The notes beneath the pieces are model-generated. The model was given only the letters and a program-made list of their open reading frames with translations. It ran no database searches and was not told the origin of the DNA. The translations under genes and the position numbers were made by a program. Shown one piece after another: positions 12,129 through 23,545 of a stretch of DNA of 64,000 nt (the stretch's first letter is position 1; each line of letters begins with the position of its first letter). Source of the stretch: Clarkia xantiana subsp. parviflora. Lineage: Eukaryota > Streptophyta > Magnoliopsida > Myrtales > Onagraceae. The DNA lies in contig JAPTYO010000008.1 of NCBI GenBank assembly GCA_036873135.1, positions 22,855,001 through 22,919,000 of the forward strand, read 5' to 3'.

Positions 12129-13218
12129 CACCTATGCTCTCCAAAAATGCTCTCTTTCCATCGTAGACAGCGCAACACATAATTGCTTCTTGCTCGTCCA
12201 TGAAATGGCGGCATCGGCCTGGAGAAACACTCCTCCTGTGGTGGACTTACGATCATCCGGATCGCCACCATGGTCGGCGTCACTTAATCCGGTCAATTCT
12301 AACCTCCTGCCCTCATAGCATAGTACGTAGTCGGCAGTACCTTTCAGATATTGTATGATCCGATTTACAACTTTTAAATGTTGATAGCCAGGGTCTGATT
12401 GGAATCTTGCTCCTAGGCCCACAGCGTAACAGATGTATAGACGAGTGCAAAGCATGGCGTACATGAGACTTCCGACCATGCTTAAATACCCGGTATTCCT
12501 CATCTGTTCACGCTCTTGTTGGTTCTTCGGGTCGTCACGCTTTGACAACGCGCACCCGAATACTACCGGCGTCTCCACGGGTTTGGCATCTTGTAATTTA
12601 AACCTTCTCAACAGTTTGTTGATATAGGCTTCCTGAGATAGTCATCCACGTATAAAGTTAAGATGACGTACTTAGATCTGAAGGTATTTGTATACACGCA
12701 TTGATCATCGTGGAGATTCACGAATCCGTTTCCAACGATTTCCTCGTGGAACCTGCGGTACCATTGCCAAGACAATTTTTTAAGACCATAAATAGACATT
12801 TGGAGTTTACAAACTTTACGTTCGTTATCAGGAGTAATGAAACCCTCAGCTTGCTCCATATAGATCTCTTCCTCCAGGTTTCAGTGGAGGAATGCAGTCT
12901 TAACATCCATTTGGTGCAGCTCTAGATCGAGGCATGCTACCAGGGCTAGGATTGCCCTGACTGTGGTGTACCACACAGTCGGTGAGTATGTTTCATCAAA
13001 GTCCACTCCGTGAAGCTGGGTGTATCCTTTCGCAACTAATCGAGCTTTGTATCGCTCGACATTTCCATCAGCAGTGACTTTCGTTTCATAACCCACTTAG
13101 CCCCTATGGCCCTCCGGTTAGCAGGTAAATCAACTAAAGACCATACCGAATTGGCTTTCATTGAGGCAATCTCTTCCTCCATTGCTTTCCTCAATTCCTT
13201 CGCTTGAGGTTCATTCAA
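12129..13218 (-). pseudogene. Copia-2 reverse transcriptase / RNase H remnant
   Basis: Read on the minus strand from 13218: NSVWSLVDLPANRRAIGAKW, then KARLVAKGYTQLHGVDFDET, LHQMDVKTAFLH, SIYGLKKLSWQWYRRFHEE, and the catalytic box LYVDD at 12641-12652. Directly after YVDD the sequence jumps into the segment that reads YINKLL in copia-1, so about 150 bp of RT is deleted and the frame shifts. The connection and RNase H part (12132-12611) has KPVETPVVFGCALSKRDDP, LSMVGSLMYAM, LGARFQSDPGYQHLK and SDADHGGDPDDRKSTTGGVF. It stops early where CACTA-type sequence begins. Several frame shifts make it non-functional. Confidence 0.85.
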
Positions 13219-13860
13219 CGCTTATTGAACCGTTACTGGTTCATCAACAGAAGTTAGGGTGAATATCTCACCCCTCTCGATAGGAAACTTCTTGGGAGAA
13301 ATTCAATGCCTTTGACTGCGTCTAGGCCTGTTAATCCCATCTTGAGTCTGAATGTTGCTCCCACTCGGAATAATGCTTTCTATCGGAGCATCACTCCCAC
13401 TGGGAACAAGGGCAGTGCTGGAACATTGACCTACAACTTTCCTTGGACGACCTCTCGGCCTTGGAACCAAGTTGGTTAACCCACTCCTACTGGGAACAAT
13501 GGGTAGTTGTGGTATTATTAGATTTTCATCCAGAGGTTCGGCAATGTGATTATCAGGTTCAACTTGATTCGCACATGCAGCAACAGTGATCTGTGTGGTA
13601 GGATTAACTCCTCCCACTGGATTTACTATGACAATGTCCCCATCTTCATTCTCCATTTCATTCACTTGTGTTGCTGCCTCAAATCTCCCACTCGAAGTAA
13701 GTGGGACCTGACTATCATCATTATCCTGCTCCAATTCGATCAAGACTTCGTCTGTTTTGATTTCACCAAGCATTGAAAATTCGTCCTCAAGTCATGTAAC
13801 GTCTCATGTTCGACCACGGCACCATTATCATAAGACAAATTAAACATGTATCCTCTAAGA
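13219..13860 (-). pseudogene. Copia-2 integrase C-terminus to RT linker remnant
   Basis: The minus strand reads LRGYMFNLSYDNGAVVEHET near 13810-13860, then an acidic linker (13303-13773) with RPRGRPRKVVGQ, PSGSDAPIESIIPSGSN and NRPRRSQRH, the kind of linker found between copia integrase and reverse transcriptase. Copia-1 has the matching but more decayed stretch at 29640-30260. Confidence 0.6.
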
Positions 13861-15056
13861 GTAGTCATCATACTCTCGTTTCAAATACTTGTTTAATGCG
13901 CAAGTTAATGTCGCATGAAGATAAGATTTAACTCGTTATCATTCCTTTTAGCTTTTATGGCGTCGTGTTTTAACTGATATAGTTGATGAAGTGCTTTATT
14001 AATATGAATGTGTTGCCAAACTTCTCATTCAAGGCATTTAGTGGGAGAGTCGTTTTACCGACATCATCCTTTTCATTGGTTAATTCATCTCAAAGACTTA
14101 TCCATCTTTGAACTGTGCATTGAGCTTTCGCCTTATGCGTCAGTTTATACTTTACAAGTTTGTGGTAACTTGTGAAGCATACCTCTCATCATCGTGCAAG
14201 TATTGAATGAATTATTCTCAAAGGGAGGTAAATGAAAATTCAGCATTCATTCATTAAAACACTTCATCATTAAATTCGTAGTTTGAAAATGATGTGTTCC
14301 GTCTTTTGAGGTACACGCACTCCGGCGCTCATTCCAGGTTCCATTCCATGAAATAAATTGTTCCGTTTCCAAAATTCAATTTAACTTAATCCAATCGGTT
14401 TCAAACATGTTCATCATTACAGAATTTATCATATAACGGAGTACTAACAAATGAGAAAGATTAAATCGGTTCGTTCTTAGATCTATGCAATCGATGGATA
14501 TCAATGGTATTTCGATGTTTTGCGATGTTAGATGAATGAGAGTGAGGGTAATTTTTTGATCCGACCAGCTACACATGGTGGATATTTCGGTTTTTAATTT
14601 CGTTTCGGATCGATCCCGTTTTATTGGGTCGTTTAATCTTGACAAGTAGATCACATTTCGAATCGAATGGAAACTACCATATTCAATAAATTCGAATCTT
14701 AATCAACCAAAATTCAAACATTTAAACGAACAAATAGGAAATCCATCAATAACAATAATAAGGTATCTGATCATAGATTGATGCTTCAATGAAGGTAAAA
14801 TAGACAAGCAGTCCTGACCACGTTCAGCTTTCCACCTGAAAAGAATTCACAAGTGAATTTGATCAGATGTCTTGCATCAAATAAAACATCTTTCAGTTCT
14901 ATGTGTGGTAAACGAGGCGTACCTGTTAGGGTACACTAATCAATGGTGGTTTGCACCGGACCTTCGTTTAGACCTTTTATTGCTGGGGTTAGCCAAGCAT
15001 TTCCGAAGACCACCGAATCTGGTATCGGGTGACTCGGGTTCTTTGAAGGTATTTCC
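13861..15056 (-). other. Non-coding middle of copia-2
   Basis: In a complete copia element this interval would encode the zinc knuckle, protease and most of the integrase. Here only stop-rich AT sequence is seen. The first part (13861-14040) aligns by eye with copia-1 at 29520-29640, which is equally non-coding, so the loss may predate the split of the two copies. Confidence 0.5.
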
Positions 15057-15605
15057 TTATTCATGGTTGGCCTCGTATAGATCCACAATCGTCTTAATCG
15101 ATGTGATCAGACGTGTGAGCCCATCATGGTTAGCAAACCATGTAAGAGGAAACATCTTCATTACCTTCCGAGCCCTTGTCCATACGTCTACTTCGTTAGC
15201 GGGATCATGAGCGGCTATTAGACCGTCATCACTGCATAAAATACAATAGTATTCTGCCATGAGGTCTTTAGTTTCGGCGGCCTTGCCTCCACCGTAGCGA
15301 AGATGAATGGCACACCAAAGATGCAATGCGCTGCTCTCCATAAACTCCTCCTCTATTTCAACCGACAGTTTCGAGTAAATCAATTCTCGTGCTGTCCGAT
15401 CGTTCCTCAACCTTTACTTGCTGTTGTAGGGATATGGAATTCCATATTCGTCCGTCTCAATCCTAGTTGCTTTCGGATTAAGTTGATCCTCAACATCCGC
15501 AGCAACAAGGATATCCTCAACTCTATCTCTCCATTCATTATAATTCATACCATCCAGATTGCGAGGTTCATAGAAGCGAACAGACCCAACCATGAAAACT
15601 AACAC
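15057..15605 (-). pseudogene. Copia-2 gag remnant
   Basis: From 15605 the minus strand reads FYEPRNLDGMNYNEWRDRVE, the usual N-terminal pattern of copia gag (L-x-G-x-NY-x-x-W). After a stop at 15414-15416 it continues with LSVEIEEEFMESSALHLW and KAAETKDLMAEYYCILC. The zinc knuckle is missing. This gag does not resemble that of copia-1 (MNKGVILNNNNYKIW), although leader and RT of the two elements do match. This points to gag replacement or recombination. Confidence 0.65.
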
Positions 15606-15908
15606 ATTGATAATCTTGCATAATCAGGGAGACAATAACATTTTGAGAAAGAATTGCATACATCAGATATCTATTAAGATAGAATACGACGACTAATGAT
15701 TCCTCAGCCATCTAAACCAACCGACCGCCAGTAAACCGAGGGAAGGGGGTTCGTGAAAGAGTTCACACAACCGTCGTCTTCAATCCAAATAGATCAGTCT
15801 CTTTAAAAACGTTTTATTCGCAAATTTACCTGAATGGGAACTTTGAAATAAGAATACTCGATCTTGGCTTTCCCAAGGCCCTTTTGTATTTAAAAATGTT
15901 CCTATGAA
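15606..15908 (-). other. Copia-2 leader next to the copia-1 insertion
   Basis: Untranslated leader in minus orientation. It matches copia-1 at about 18800-19100 (shared words such as gatatctgatgtatgcaatt and ggaaagccaagatcg). The leader resumes at 43098 on the other side of copia-1. Confidence 0.75.
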
Positions 15909-15913
15909 CTTAC
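15909..15913. repeat. TSD of copia-1 (left)
   Basis: CTTAC directly before the LTR start TGTAAG. The same five bases follow the 3' LTR at 43093-43097. Confidence 0.9.
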
Positions 15914-16513
15914 TGTAAGTATATGGTGATGGGCGCCGTAAATGGAAGCCCATTAAATGTATGGGTTACCTAAGACAATTCGATAAATGTCATATTAGGA
16001 CATTGGGTCAGACCCAAATCCCAATGGGCATGAGAGGCCCAAAAAAGGGCCTCCCTATGCATAGTGGCCAGCTGAAATACACTAGGTGGGTAAAGTGGAA
16101 TTTTGTCCACTTTATTCCTCCTATATATATGGGATGTTAGGGGTTTTATTAGGGTTAATCATAATTCCTCACTTGTGGTGATTTGAGAGAAAACCCTTCG
16201 CCCATAACCACCATATTTCGGCTGGATTACCACCACCACCAAGGGTGTGCCAATTTGCCTTCGAGCAAACACCTCCGGAGATCCAACCCTTGTCAAGAAT
16301 CGATTTGAGGCTTTGCTGTGGAGAATATACCGCGTAGGGATTCTTTAACAAGAACCTCTACGGGTGCCGACCGGAGGACTGGAACTCCCTGCTGCAGATC
16401 TTGGGACTACGGATTACGTCTGAGGTATGTGCGAATCTTCCGCAGAGTAATATCGATTACTAGCATGTACCATGTTTATAGTATCCGTAGTGATTACTCC
16501 CCGTAATCTAACA
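15914..16513 (+). repeat. 5' LTR of copia-1
   Basis: It starts TGTAAGTATATGGTGATGGG and ends TAATCTAACA. It matches 42493-43092 over its full 600 bp with scattered substitutions. A TATA-like run and the word CTCCGGAGATCC are inside. Confidence 0.93.
16122..16130 (+). promoter_or_regulatory. TATA-like box in copia-1 5' LTR
   Basis: TATATATAT after TCCTCC, in the middle of the LTR where U3 should end. The 3' LTR has the same site near 42702-42710. Transcription start inferred only. Confidence 0.5.
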
Positions 16514-16514
16514 G

Positions 16515-16527
16515 TGGTATCAGAGCC
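16515..16527 (+). other. Primer-binding site of copia-1 (tRNA-iMet type)
   Basis: TGGTATCAGAGCC lies one base after the 5' LTR end CTAACA. Confidence 0.92.
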
Positions 16528-17310
16528 TGTGTTAAGAGTTCATGATTTTGATAAATTGGTATTCTTGAAAGTCTTAAAATTTGGACCGAAAATTTTAAGT
16601 TAAGAAAATTAAAATTTTCGATTTTTATGATGTTAAGTTGTCCGAAATTTTTATGATGTTCTTAGAAAAATTGATGTTCATGATCTTCAATAAAAACATA
16701 ATTTTTATCAAAAATCGAACATTGGATGGTAGATCTTATTAAAATTTTATCTTGAAATTTGACCACTTGTTTCCAATTTAGTGTTTATTTCGGCCAAACC
16801 CTAAAATTACAAGGTAAATTTTTTAATTTCTTAGGCTCCAAGAAAGCTAATTTCGGCCGAAATTTGATGAAATATTGTTTACCATATTTTAATTTTTATT
16901 ATAGGTAACAATATATCTATAATTGGAAACATAATAATATATTCACACTTATATATATAGAAATATATATAACTATCAATATATCCAAATATTTAATAGG
17001 ATTAAAGATATTGTTGATAGATTTAGTTACCTAAAAGATTGAGAAAATATATTGTCAGTATATGTGTTTCCCCATTTAAGATATTGACAATAAATATAAT
17101 ATATATTTATATATATGTGCCGAATTTCGACATATATATATATTGTTGATTGATTTAGTCTTAAAAATAGAATCTTGGCAATATATATATATGTGTGTTT
17201 AGTATTTGGCCGAATTATTTATATATATATAATATTGAAAATTTATTTTATATAGTTAATGTTACTTGGTGGCTAAGTTAAAGATTTTTAATGGATTTCA
17301 AAACCCTACT
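16528..17310 (+). other. Copia-1 leader, first part
   Basis: AT-rich untranslated leader without genes. It matches the minus strand of 44570-45930, which belongs to copia-2. At 16911/16912 (GGTAACAA|TATATC) it shows the uninterrupted site at which copia-2 carries a Helitron. Confidence 0.75.
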
Positions 17311-17319
17311 TTTAAATTA

Positions 17320-17833
17320 GGGTTAACAGGTCTTTTGGTCCATAATGTTTGACAATTTTTGGGTTTTGGTCAATGATGTTTTTTTTTACCTAGTTTTGGT
17401 ACCATATGTTTGCAGATTTTTTCTAGTTTTGGTCTAACCGTTACATTCCGTCCATTTTTTACATGTACAAGTCACGTGATCCACTATAAACTTTCAATTT
17501 TGTTCAATTTAGTCCCTCTAATACTTTCCTAACCTTTTTTTGGTTCAATTTAGTCTCGAATTTTCAAAAATTCAATTGGACCTTGCGGTCAATTTTGAAA
17601 TTTCGGGACTAAATTGAACAAAAAAAAGGTTAAGAAAGTATTAGAGGGACTAAATTTAAAGTTTAGAGTGGATCACGTGACTTGAACATGTCAAAATATG
17701 GACGGAATGTAACGGTTAGACCAAAAGTAGAAAAAATCTGCAAACATATGGTACCAAAACTAGGCAAAAAAAAACATCATTGACCAAAACCCAAAAGTTG
17801 TCAAACATCATGGACCAAAAGACCTGTTAACCC
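17320..17833. mobile_element. Palindromic MULE-type MITE in copia-1 leader
   Basis: A 514-bp near-palindrome. The left end GGGTTAACAGGTCTTTTGG is matched on the other strand at the right end, and the inverted arms extend about 240 bp each (gtttgacaa, caatgatgttt, ggtaccatatg and cacgtga pair up). Perfect 9-bp TSDs TTTAAATTA lie at 17311-17319 and 17834-17842. A 9-bp TSD with long inverted repeats is characteristic of Mutator-like elements. Copia-2 lacks it at the corresponding place, so it arrived after the two copia copies separated. Non-coding. Confidence 0.85.
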
Positions 17834-17842
17834 TTTAAATTA

Positions 17843-18140
17843 ATGGGCCGGTCCAATATATTAAACCGGGACGAATTTAACCGAACCGGGTTTTCTCAAT
17901 CGGTTCGATCTAGTCGAGTCGGGTCGGACCGGGGTAACTAAGTGGATCTAACCGAACCGGTTTTGTGTGTTGAACCGAACCCTATTTTTGGACCGAGTCG
18001 GACCGAACCAGATTTTGAAAATAAAATCGGACTGAACCGGATTTTACTAAACCGGACCCGAACCAGATTTTTCTGGACCAAACCGAACTGAACCGAACCG
18101 AAATTGACTGAACCGAACCGAATTTTCAAAACCAAATTCA
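17843..18140 (+). repeat. Degenerate ACCGAA-rich tract in copia-1 leader
   Basis: Irregular repeats of aaccgaacc-type words with a 5-20 bp period. The reverse-complement tract lies in the copia-2 leader at 43725-43985, so it is an old part of this family. Confidence 0.6.
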
Positions 18141-19121
18141 AGTCAATTAAAATAGGGTGGTCAAGTTTTAAAATCCAAATGTTTTGAACCTCTAACGGGC
18201 TAAGAGTGCTCAAAAGGTTTATTATTTACATGACGATTAAACCTTAATGCCTTGTTTCGATTATGGGGATGGATCTCGGAGATACATGTTTTTGGGACTG
18301 GATTAATTAGTGGGCTGAACTGCAATTATTTATTATTCAATATATATTTAATACATGATTACAACTGTCGTCTTGACTGAGTCAAGCTAGCTGGATATAA
18401 TGCATGTAGGGGGCGGAGCCCTGGTTAAATATATGGTATGCGCACTAGGATAGACATGCTGTGGTGGTTGAAATTGCGTAGGATTCATGTCCAGAATGAT
18501 GCGTAATTGAATATAAGCATGAATTTCAAATCAGCCCCTAATGTTCAAAACACTTTTTTTATAATCGAAAACCAGTCGCCAAATATGTATGATTGATGTG
18601 GAAGTTGCATGTTTGATACGTATGCTAGAATGTTGAGGATGTAGCCGCATTTAATAATTTACTTGGAAGTAAGATTATGTATGCAAGCATGAGTGCCCCG
18701 GAACATTAGACGCATGACGTGTAAGCGTGAGTGTGGTTTGTGTGATGATTGTTACTTGCGTATGATGATTTACATGGATAGTATAATTGTATATGCATGA
18801 GTAAATTCATCGGAATAATTTTTTTCCAAAATAAAAAGGGTCTTGGGAAAGCCAAGATCGGGTATGCTTGTTTTAAAACTCATGTTCCGGTAATTTGCGA
18901 TTAAAACCGTTTTAAAAGACTGATCTATTAGATTGAACACGACAGTAATGTGAACTCTTTCACAACCATCTTTCATTGGTTTACTGGTGGTCGGTTGGTT
19001 CAGATGACTGAGGAATCATTACTTGTCGCATTCCATCTTAATAGATATCTGATGTATGCAATTCTTTCTCAAAATGTTATTGTCTCCCTAATTTTGCGTG
19101 ATTATCGATGTGTTAGTATCA
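18141..19121 (+). other. Copia-1 leader, second part
   Basis: Untranslated sequence between the ACCGAA tract and gag. It matches copia-2 on the minus strand (43098-43720 and 15606-15913). No gene seen. Confidence 0.65.
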
Positions 19122-19961
19122 ATGGCTGTAATCAGCAATATTATCTCCCAAATGAACAAGGGAGTGATATTGAACAACAATAACTATAAGATCTGGAATA
19201 AGCGCGCAAAGATGGTAATTACTGAAATGAGAGGTTTGGAGCATCTGACTTCGAAACATGCCAGGCCAGAGGGAGACCTCACGGCCGATCAGAAGGAATT
19301 CCATGATCAATGGGATGCGAAGGATCAGGAAGTCTGTTCTGCCTTGTTTACACTGCTTGAGGACGACATACTCTATGGGTATGATCACTCTGAGTCTGCC
19401 ATGGACCTATGGGATGGTCTTAAAACAGGGTTTAGTGTCTACACCACAGCCCATAAACGATCTTTAAATATCGGTTTAGAATCATATAAGATGAATCTCA
19501 AGCACACAATGAAGGAGCATATTAGACACATGTCTAACATGCTTGCTGAACTCAAGGAGGTAGGAGAACTCCTGACCGAGGAACAGAAGGTCCAGTGCGT
19601 GATCCGATCCGTACCTGACTCTTGGAAAAGCATGAAAATTCACCTTACACATGCCACTAAACTCGATAACCTCGAGAAAGTGCGAGTTCATCTCGAGCTG
19701 GAAGAGGATCGTCTCGAAGCTGAAAAGCCGTGAGCGGAAATGCATCTTGCATCCTCGCATCTAGTTGAGCAAAAGGGTAAACGCAAGGGAAAGGGAAAGG
19801 GCCTTCAGGTTAAGGCTGACAAGTCTTTGGCTCCAAAACCTCATAAGAAGTTCAAACGCAAGAAATTCGGTGGAAAGAAAAGCCAAGCAAAACAGACACG
19901 TAATGAGGAAACTCGAACATGTTTTAGGTGTGGCGTAAAAGGACACCTTGCTGTTTGCTGA
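19122..19961 (+). pseudogene. Copia-1 gag with zinc knuckle
   Basis: The likely start is ATG 19122, giving MAVISNIISQMNKGVILN followed by NYKIWNKRAKMVITEM. The body reads EFHDQWDAKDQEVCSALFTL, the pattern of the plant copia gag (UBN2) family, then MKEHIRHMSNMLAELKEVG and IRSVPDSWKSMKIHL. An in-frame TGA at 19731-19733, probably from CGA, breaks it. The same frame continues through a lysine/glycine-rich stretch to a zinc knuckle (CFRCGVKGHLAVC) near 19918-19957. Its last spacing is one residue short of C-x2-C-x4-H-x4-C, and a stop follows. It would form the particle shell and bind element RNA. About 280 codons including the broken part. Confidence 0.85.
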
Positions 19962-20662
19962 ACCAATCCTCCCAAGGTACGTGCTGAAGGATAATAATAA
20001 CTTCATAAGTTCATCAAAGACTCTTCTCACTCGAAAGTAATTCAATTTACCCTTTTTGGATTGCAGAATCGAGAAGGAGAACAAGCACGGACCTGAAGAG
20101 TTTGCCCCATAAACATAAAGATTACATGAAAGACTTTATCTTTATTTGCTAAAAGAACCTCTTCTTAATTTTTCAGTTTCAAATACTTAATGATAATAAT
20201 GTTCCTTGAACATAGGAACCATTTCATTTTGGGCATGTGACAAATTCTTGGACAAAGTATTGACTACCCATCCTTCTCAGGCTATTCGATCCTTTATTGT
20301 TATTTGATGCATTGCTTATAATTCTTTCTTAATTATTAGTACTCTATCAAAATGAAATAATCAGTAATGATGATCATGTGCGAAACCGATTGGATTTAAA
20401 TTGATTTAGATTAAGAAATGAAACGATTCAACCATAAGTTCAAACTTTGGTAAATAGCGCCGCGCGCGAGTGGACCTCGAAAGATGGAACACATCGTTTC
20501 AAAATACGAGTTTAATGATGAATTGTTTTGGATGATTAAGTGCTGGATTTTCGTTTGCGTCCCTTAGGAAACAACTTATTTATATCGGTCAGAAGTATGT
20601 TTCACAAGCTACCACGACCTTGTAAAAGTATCAGCTGACGCATAGGGTGAAAACCCAAGATG
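19962..20662 (+). other. Non-coding remainder between gag and gypsy A
   Basis: Protease and integrase would be expected from here on. No conserved word of either is visible, and all frames are stop-rich. The sequence continues at 29344 after gypsy A. Confidence 0.55.
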
Positions 20663-20667
20663 CTCAG
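20663..20667. repeat. TSD of gypsy A (left)
   Basis: CTCAG, repeated at 29339-29343 directly after the other LTR. Confidence 0.9.
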
Positions 20668-21421
20668 TGTTGCGTCCTGGATGAACTGGGTCGTGGGGAC
20701 GCGTCTGTTCGTATGGTTGAGCGGGTTTTCGGGCTGTAACCCTTTGTCTGAAAGAGGTTTTTGCCACTGACGAGTGTTCGGTTGAGTCTCGGAAAGTCTG
20801 TGTCACAAAAAGGCGGTTGTGTCTCAGGAGGCGTCTGAGTCTCAAAAAGCGGTGGACTGTGCAGAAGTTCGGATGTCTGAGGCGTTGATTCCTGCACAAA
20901 GGACCGATGCTAGCACGGAGGGGGGGGGGGGGGGGTGGTGCTAGCGGAGCCCTCTCCGATGCTTAAGTCACTATAGGGCTAAAAGAGTAATTCTACTGAG
21001 AGAAAATATTTCTAGAGAGAAGTCAGAGCTCAAAATACCAAAGTTGGGCAAATGAGAGGATGTGTGAAAATGGGTGGCCAAGGCCTCCTATTTATAGGCT
21101 TCCTTGGGACCGGACCCGGTTTTTAAAGCGGTTTGATGACGGTTCACAAACAAGCGGTAACCGTCATCCATATTGGCAATGCGCGAACTTGACTTCTCTA
21201 CACGTAACGGTAATCGCGGAAACGGTAATCGCACGATACCCGCAATGCAATCCGGAGGTCCGGGTTGCAAATGCAATCCGGAGGTCCGGTCCGGACGTGC
21301 GTAACGCACTTCCGGACCATTTTGACCCTTTGGGAGACGTTTTCCGAGCCGAGATGTAATTTTGACGTGTTTACGAGGCCCGAAATATAAATACGAATTC
21401 GAATTGGGCACATATCCATCA
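20668..21421 (-). repeat. 3' LTR of gypsy A
   Basis: 754 bp, closely matching 28581-29338 and, inverted, the LTRs of gypsy B. It contains a run of 16 G at 20920-20935 where the other LTR has 7, indicating slippage. Confidence 0.92.
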
Positions 21422-22100
21422 CTTGCCCCCGAGTCAAGTAACGGTTAAAAACCTTTCTTGACTCTATTTTAAGTTAGGATACGTGTCCAATTTGAGCTTG
21501 ACGCTAACCTGCCGGTTTTGATTATTGGTTGGACGTTGGAGACTTAATTTCGTCTGTCCTTTGATTTTTCGACTGAGTGACTTTATTTCCTGTCATTACG
21601 GTTAGTACAATAGGGAATGCGCATATACAACGTACAAACATGATTATCGTTAGGGACACGTCATGCAGACATGCTTCTATCAACGTACATGCATAAGTAA
21701 CGGTCATGGCAAGAACGTAATTACGTGACGTAAGAAATATGATCTGTATACTTCTCAAACGACTTAGCGATTATTAAATCATGAATCATGCGATATGTAA
21801 ACATGCATGTAAAATGACGGATTCGATACGTATAACACCAAAACAATCATGTATGTAGAGATAAATACTTAGAAGAGGGCGGAGTATACCGTAAGTACTT
21901 GTAGGTGCATTACTCCTTTGATCCTTATCATCAAGGAGTCTCTTGGAAGTAGTCGTTTGTTGCTTTGATGCCTTAGAGAAATATATTTCCTTAAGCGTTG
22001 TCGTATTTGCTCTTCGCGGTTCGTCATATTAGCCGCATCGCTTGCATGATAGCTTCTTGAGATGTTGGTCCTTTTTTCTGCACGTACCAACTTTGATATG

Positions 22101-22280
22101 TGCGTTGACTTTGGCTATGCGCGTTGACTTTTGCTACGCGCGTTGACTTTGGCTATGCGCGTTGACTTTTGCTACGCGCGTTGACTTTTGCTATGCGCGT
22201 TGACTTTTGCTATGCGCGTTGACTTTGCTATGCGCGTTGATTTTGGCTACACGCGTTGACTTTTGCTATGCGCGTTGGCG
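22101..22280 (+). repeat. Tandem TTGAC (W-box-like) array in gypsy A
   Basis: About nine copies of a 19-21 bp unit close to GCGCGTTGACTTTTGCTATG. Eight contain TTGAC, the core of the W-box bound by plant WRKY factors; one reads TTGAT. The array lies on the strand and side expected for a promoter of the antisense gene. Gypsy B has four to five copies at the equivalent place (39857-39935, minus strand). Any regulatory role is inferred. Confidence 0.8.
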
Positions 22281-22454
22281 CTAATGGTTGAGCGTCAGGT
22301 ATAGACTGTTGGGCATTGCCTGCAAGTATGCTAAAACACTTAGGAAATATTTAAGCGATATCTAATACTTGTTACCATAGATGTCGTCGTATGAGCTTTG
22401 TCGATGAGCGTCGTAGGTGTGATTAGGAGGCATAGCTACTCGCTGTATGCAATC

Positions 22455-23080
22455 CATCTTTGTCGACATGTATGTACGTACATGGAAACACTTAGAAAAT
22501 ATTTTGTCGATATGCATCCTTGTCGACATGTATGTACGTACATGGAAACACTTAGAAAATATTTTCTCCTTGTCGACATGTATGTACATACATGGAAACA
22601 CTTAGAAAATATTTTTCTCCTTGTCGACATGCATCCTTGTCGACATGTATGTACGTACATGGAAACACTTAGAAGATATTTTTCTCCTTGTCGGCATGCA
22701 TCCTTGTCGACATGTATGTACGTACATGGAAACACTTAGAAAATATTTTTCTCCTTGTTGACATGCATCCTTGTCGACATGTATGTACGTACATAGAAAC
22801 ACTTAGAAGATATTTTTCTCCTTGTCGACACGCATCCTTGTCGACATGTATGTACGTACATGGAAACACTTAGAAGATATTTTTCTCCTTGTCGACATGC
22901 ATCCTTGTCGACATGCATCCTTGTCGACATGTATGTACGTACATAGAAACACTTAGAAGATATTTTTCTCCTTGTCGACACGCATCCTTGTCGACATGTA
23001 TGTACGTACATGGAAACAGTTAGAAGATATTTTTCTCCTTGTCGACATGCATCCTTGTCGACATGTATGTACATACATTG
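22455..23080. repeat. Minisatellite in gypsy A
   Basis: About ten copies of a unit built from TGTCGACATGTATGTAC, GTACATGGAAACACTTAG and ATATTTTTCTCC, with an extra cgacatgcatcct word in many copies (unit about 50-80 bp). The unit contains the near-perfect palindrome CATGTATGTACGTACATG. ORFs of 60-170 codons on both strands are repeat artefacts. Gypsy B lacks the array, so it expanded in A only. Confidence 0.88.
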
Positions 23081-23545
23081 TGTGTGCGTATTTGCCCCCG
23101 CACTTAGAATCTTTTCACCATCTCTGGCTATGTATGTTGTATCCGTATGTTTGATGCAAACACAGGTTATATGCCAACTCCTGATAATATGCTGACACGT
23201 GGTTGTATGCCGACAGCTTACAATATGCTGACTGTCATCCTGAGCCAAGTACTTAGAAAATATTACACTATTGTAATCTTGTATGCTGCGAGTATGAGCT
23301 CGGTGTTGTCATACAAGGTTAATGTGTTGAAGAGGTTGCCCCCCTTGCGTGATGCTTGTTACTTGTTGCACGAAGACTAATAAGTCTTGTACGTACGTGG
23401 TTGTCTCACATGGAGCGTCTGTTGTATAAGTGCTTGAATAAGTGTTGGTGCGTGTTTGCGCATTGACTGCATTGTTGATAGCATTTTCCAGGATATCAGA
23501 TCTTGCTGTCCTCTTGTCAGAATTAGTCTTCCCACGGTTGTTACC

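Noticed and set aside
21060..21437. ORFs inside the gypsy LTRs, on both strands and in all four LTR copies
   Set aside because: They are LTR sequence; the frames are not preserved between copies.
22101..22280. Possible CRISPR-like regular array
   Set aside because: Units are contiguous without unique spacers, the DNA is plant nuclear, and the same unit occurs in another gypsy copy.
22398..23248. ORFs of 60-170 codons on both strands
   Set aside because: They are frames through the gypsy A minisatellite; the repeated Cys/His-rich translation comes from the repeat unit.
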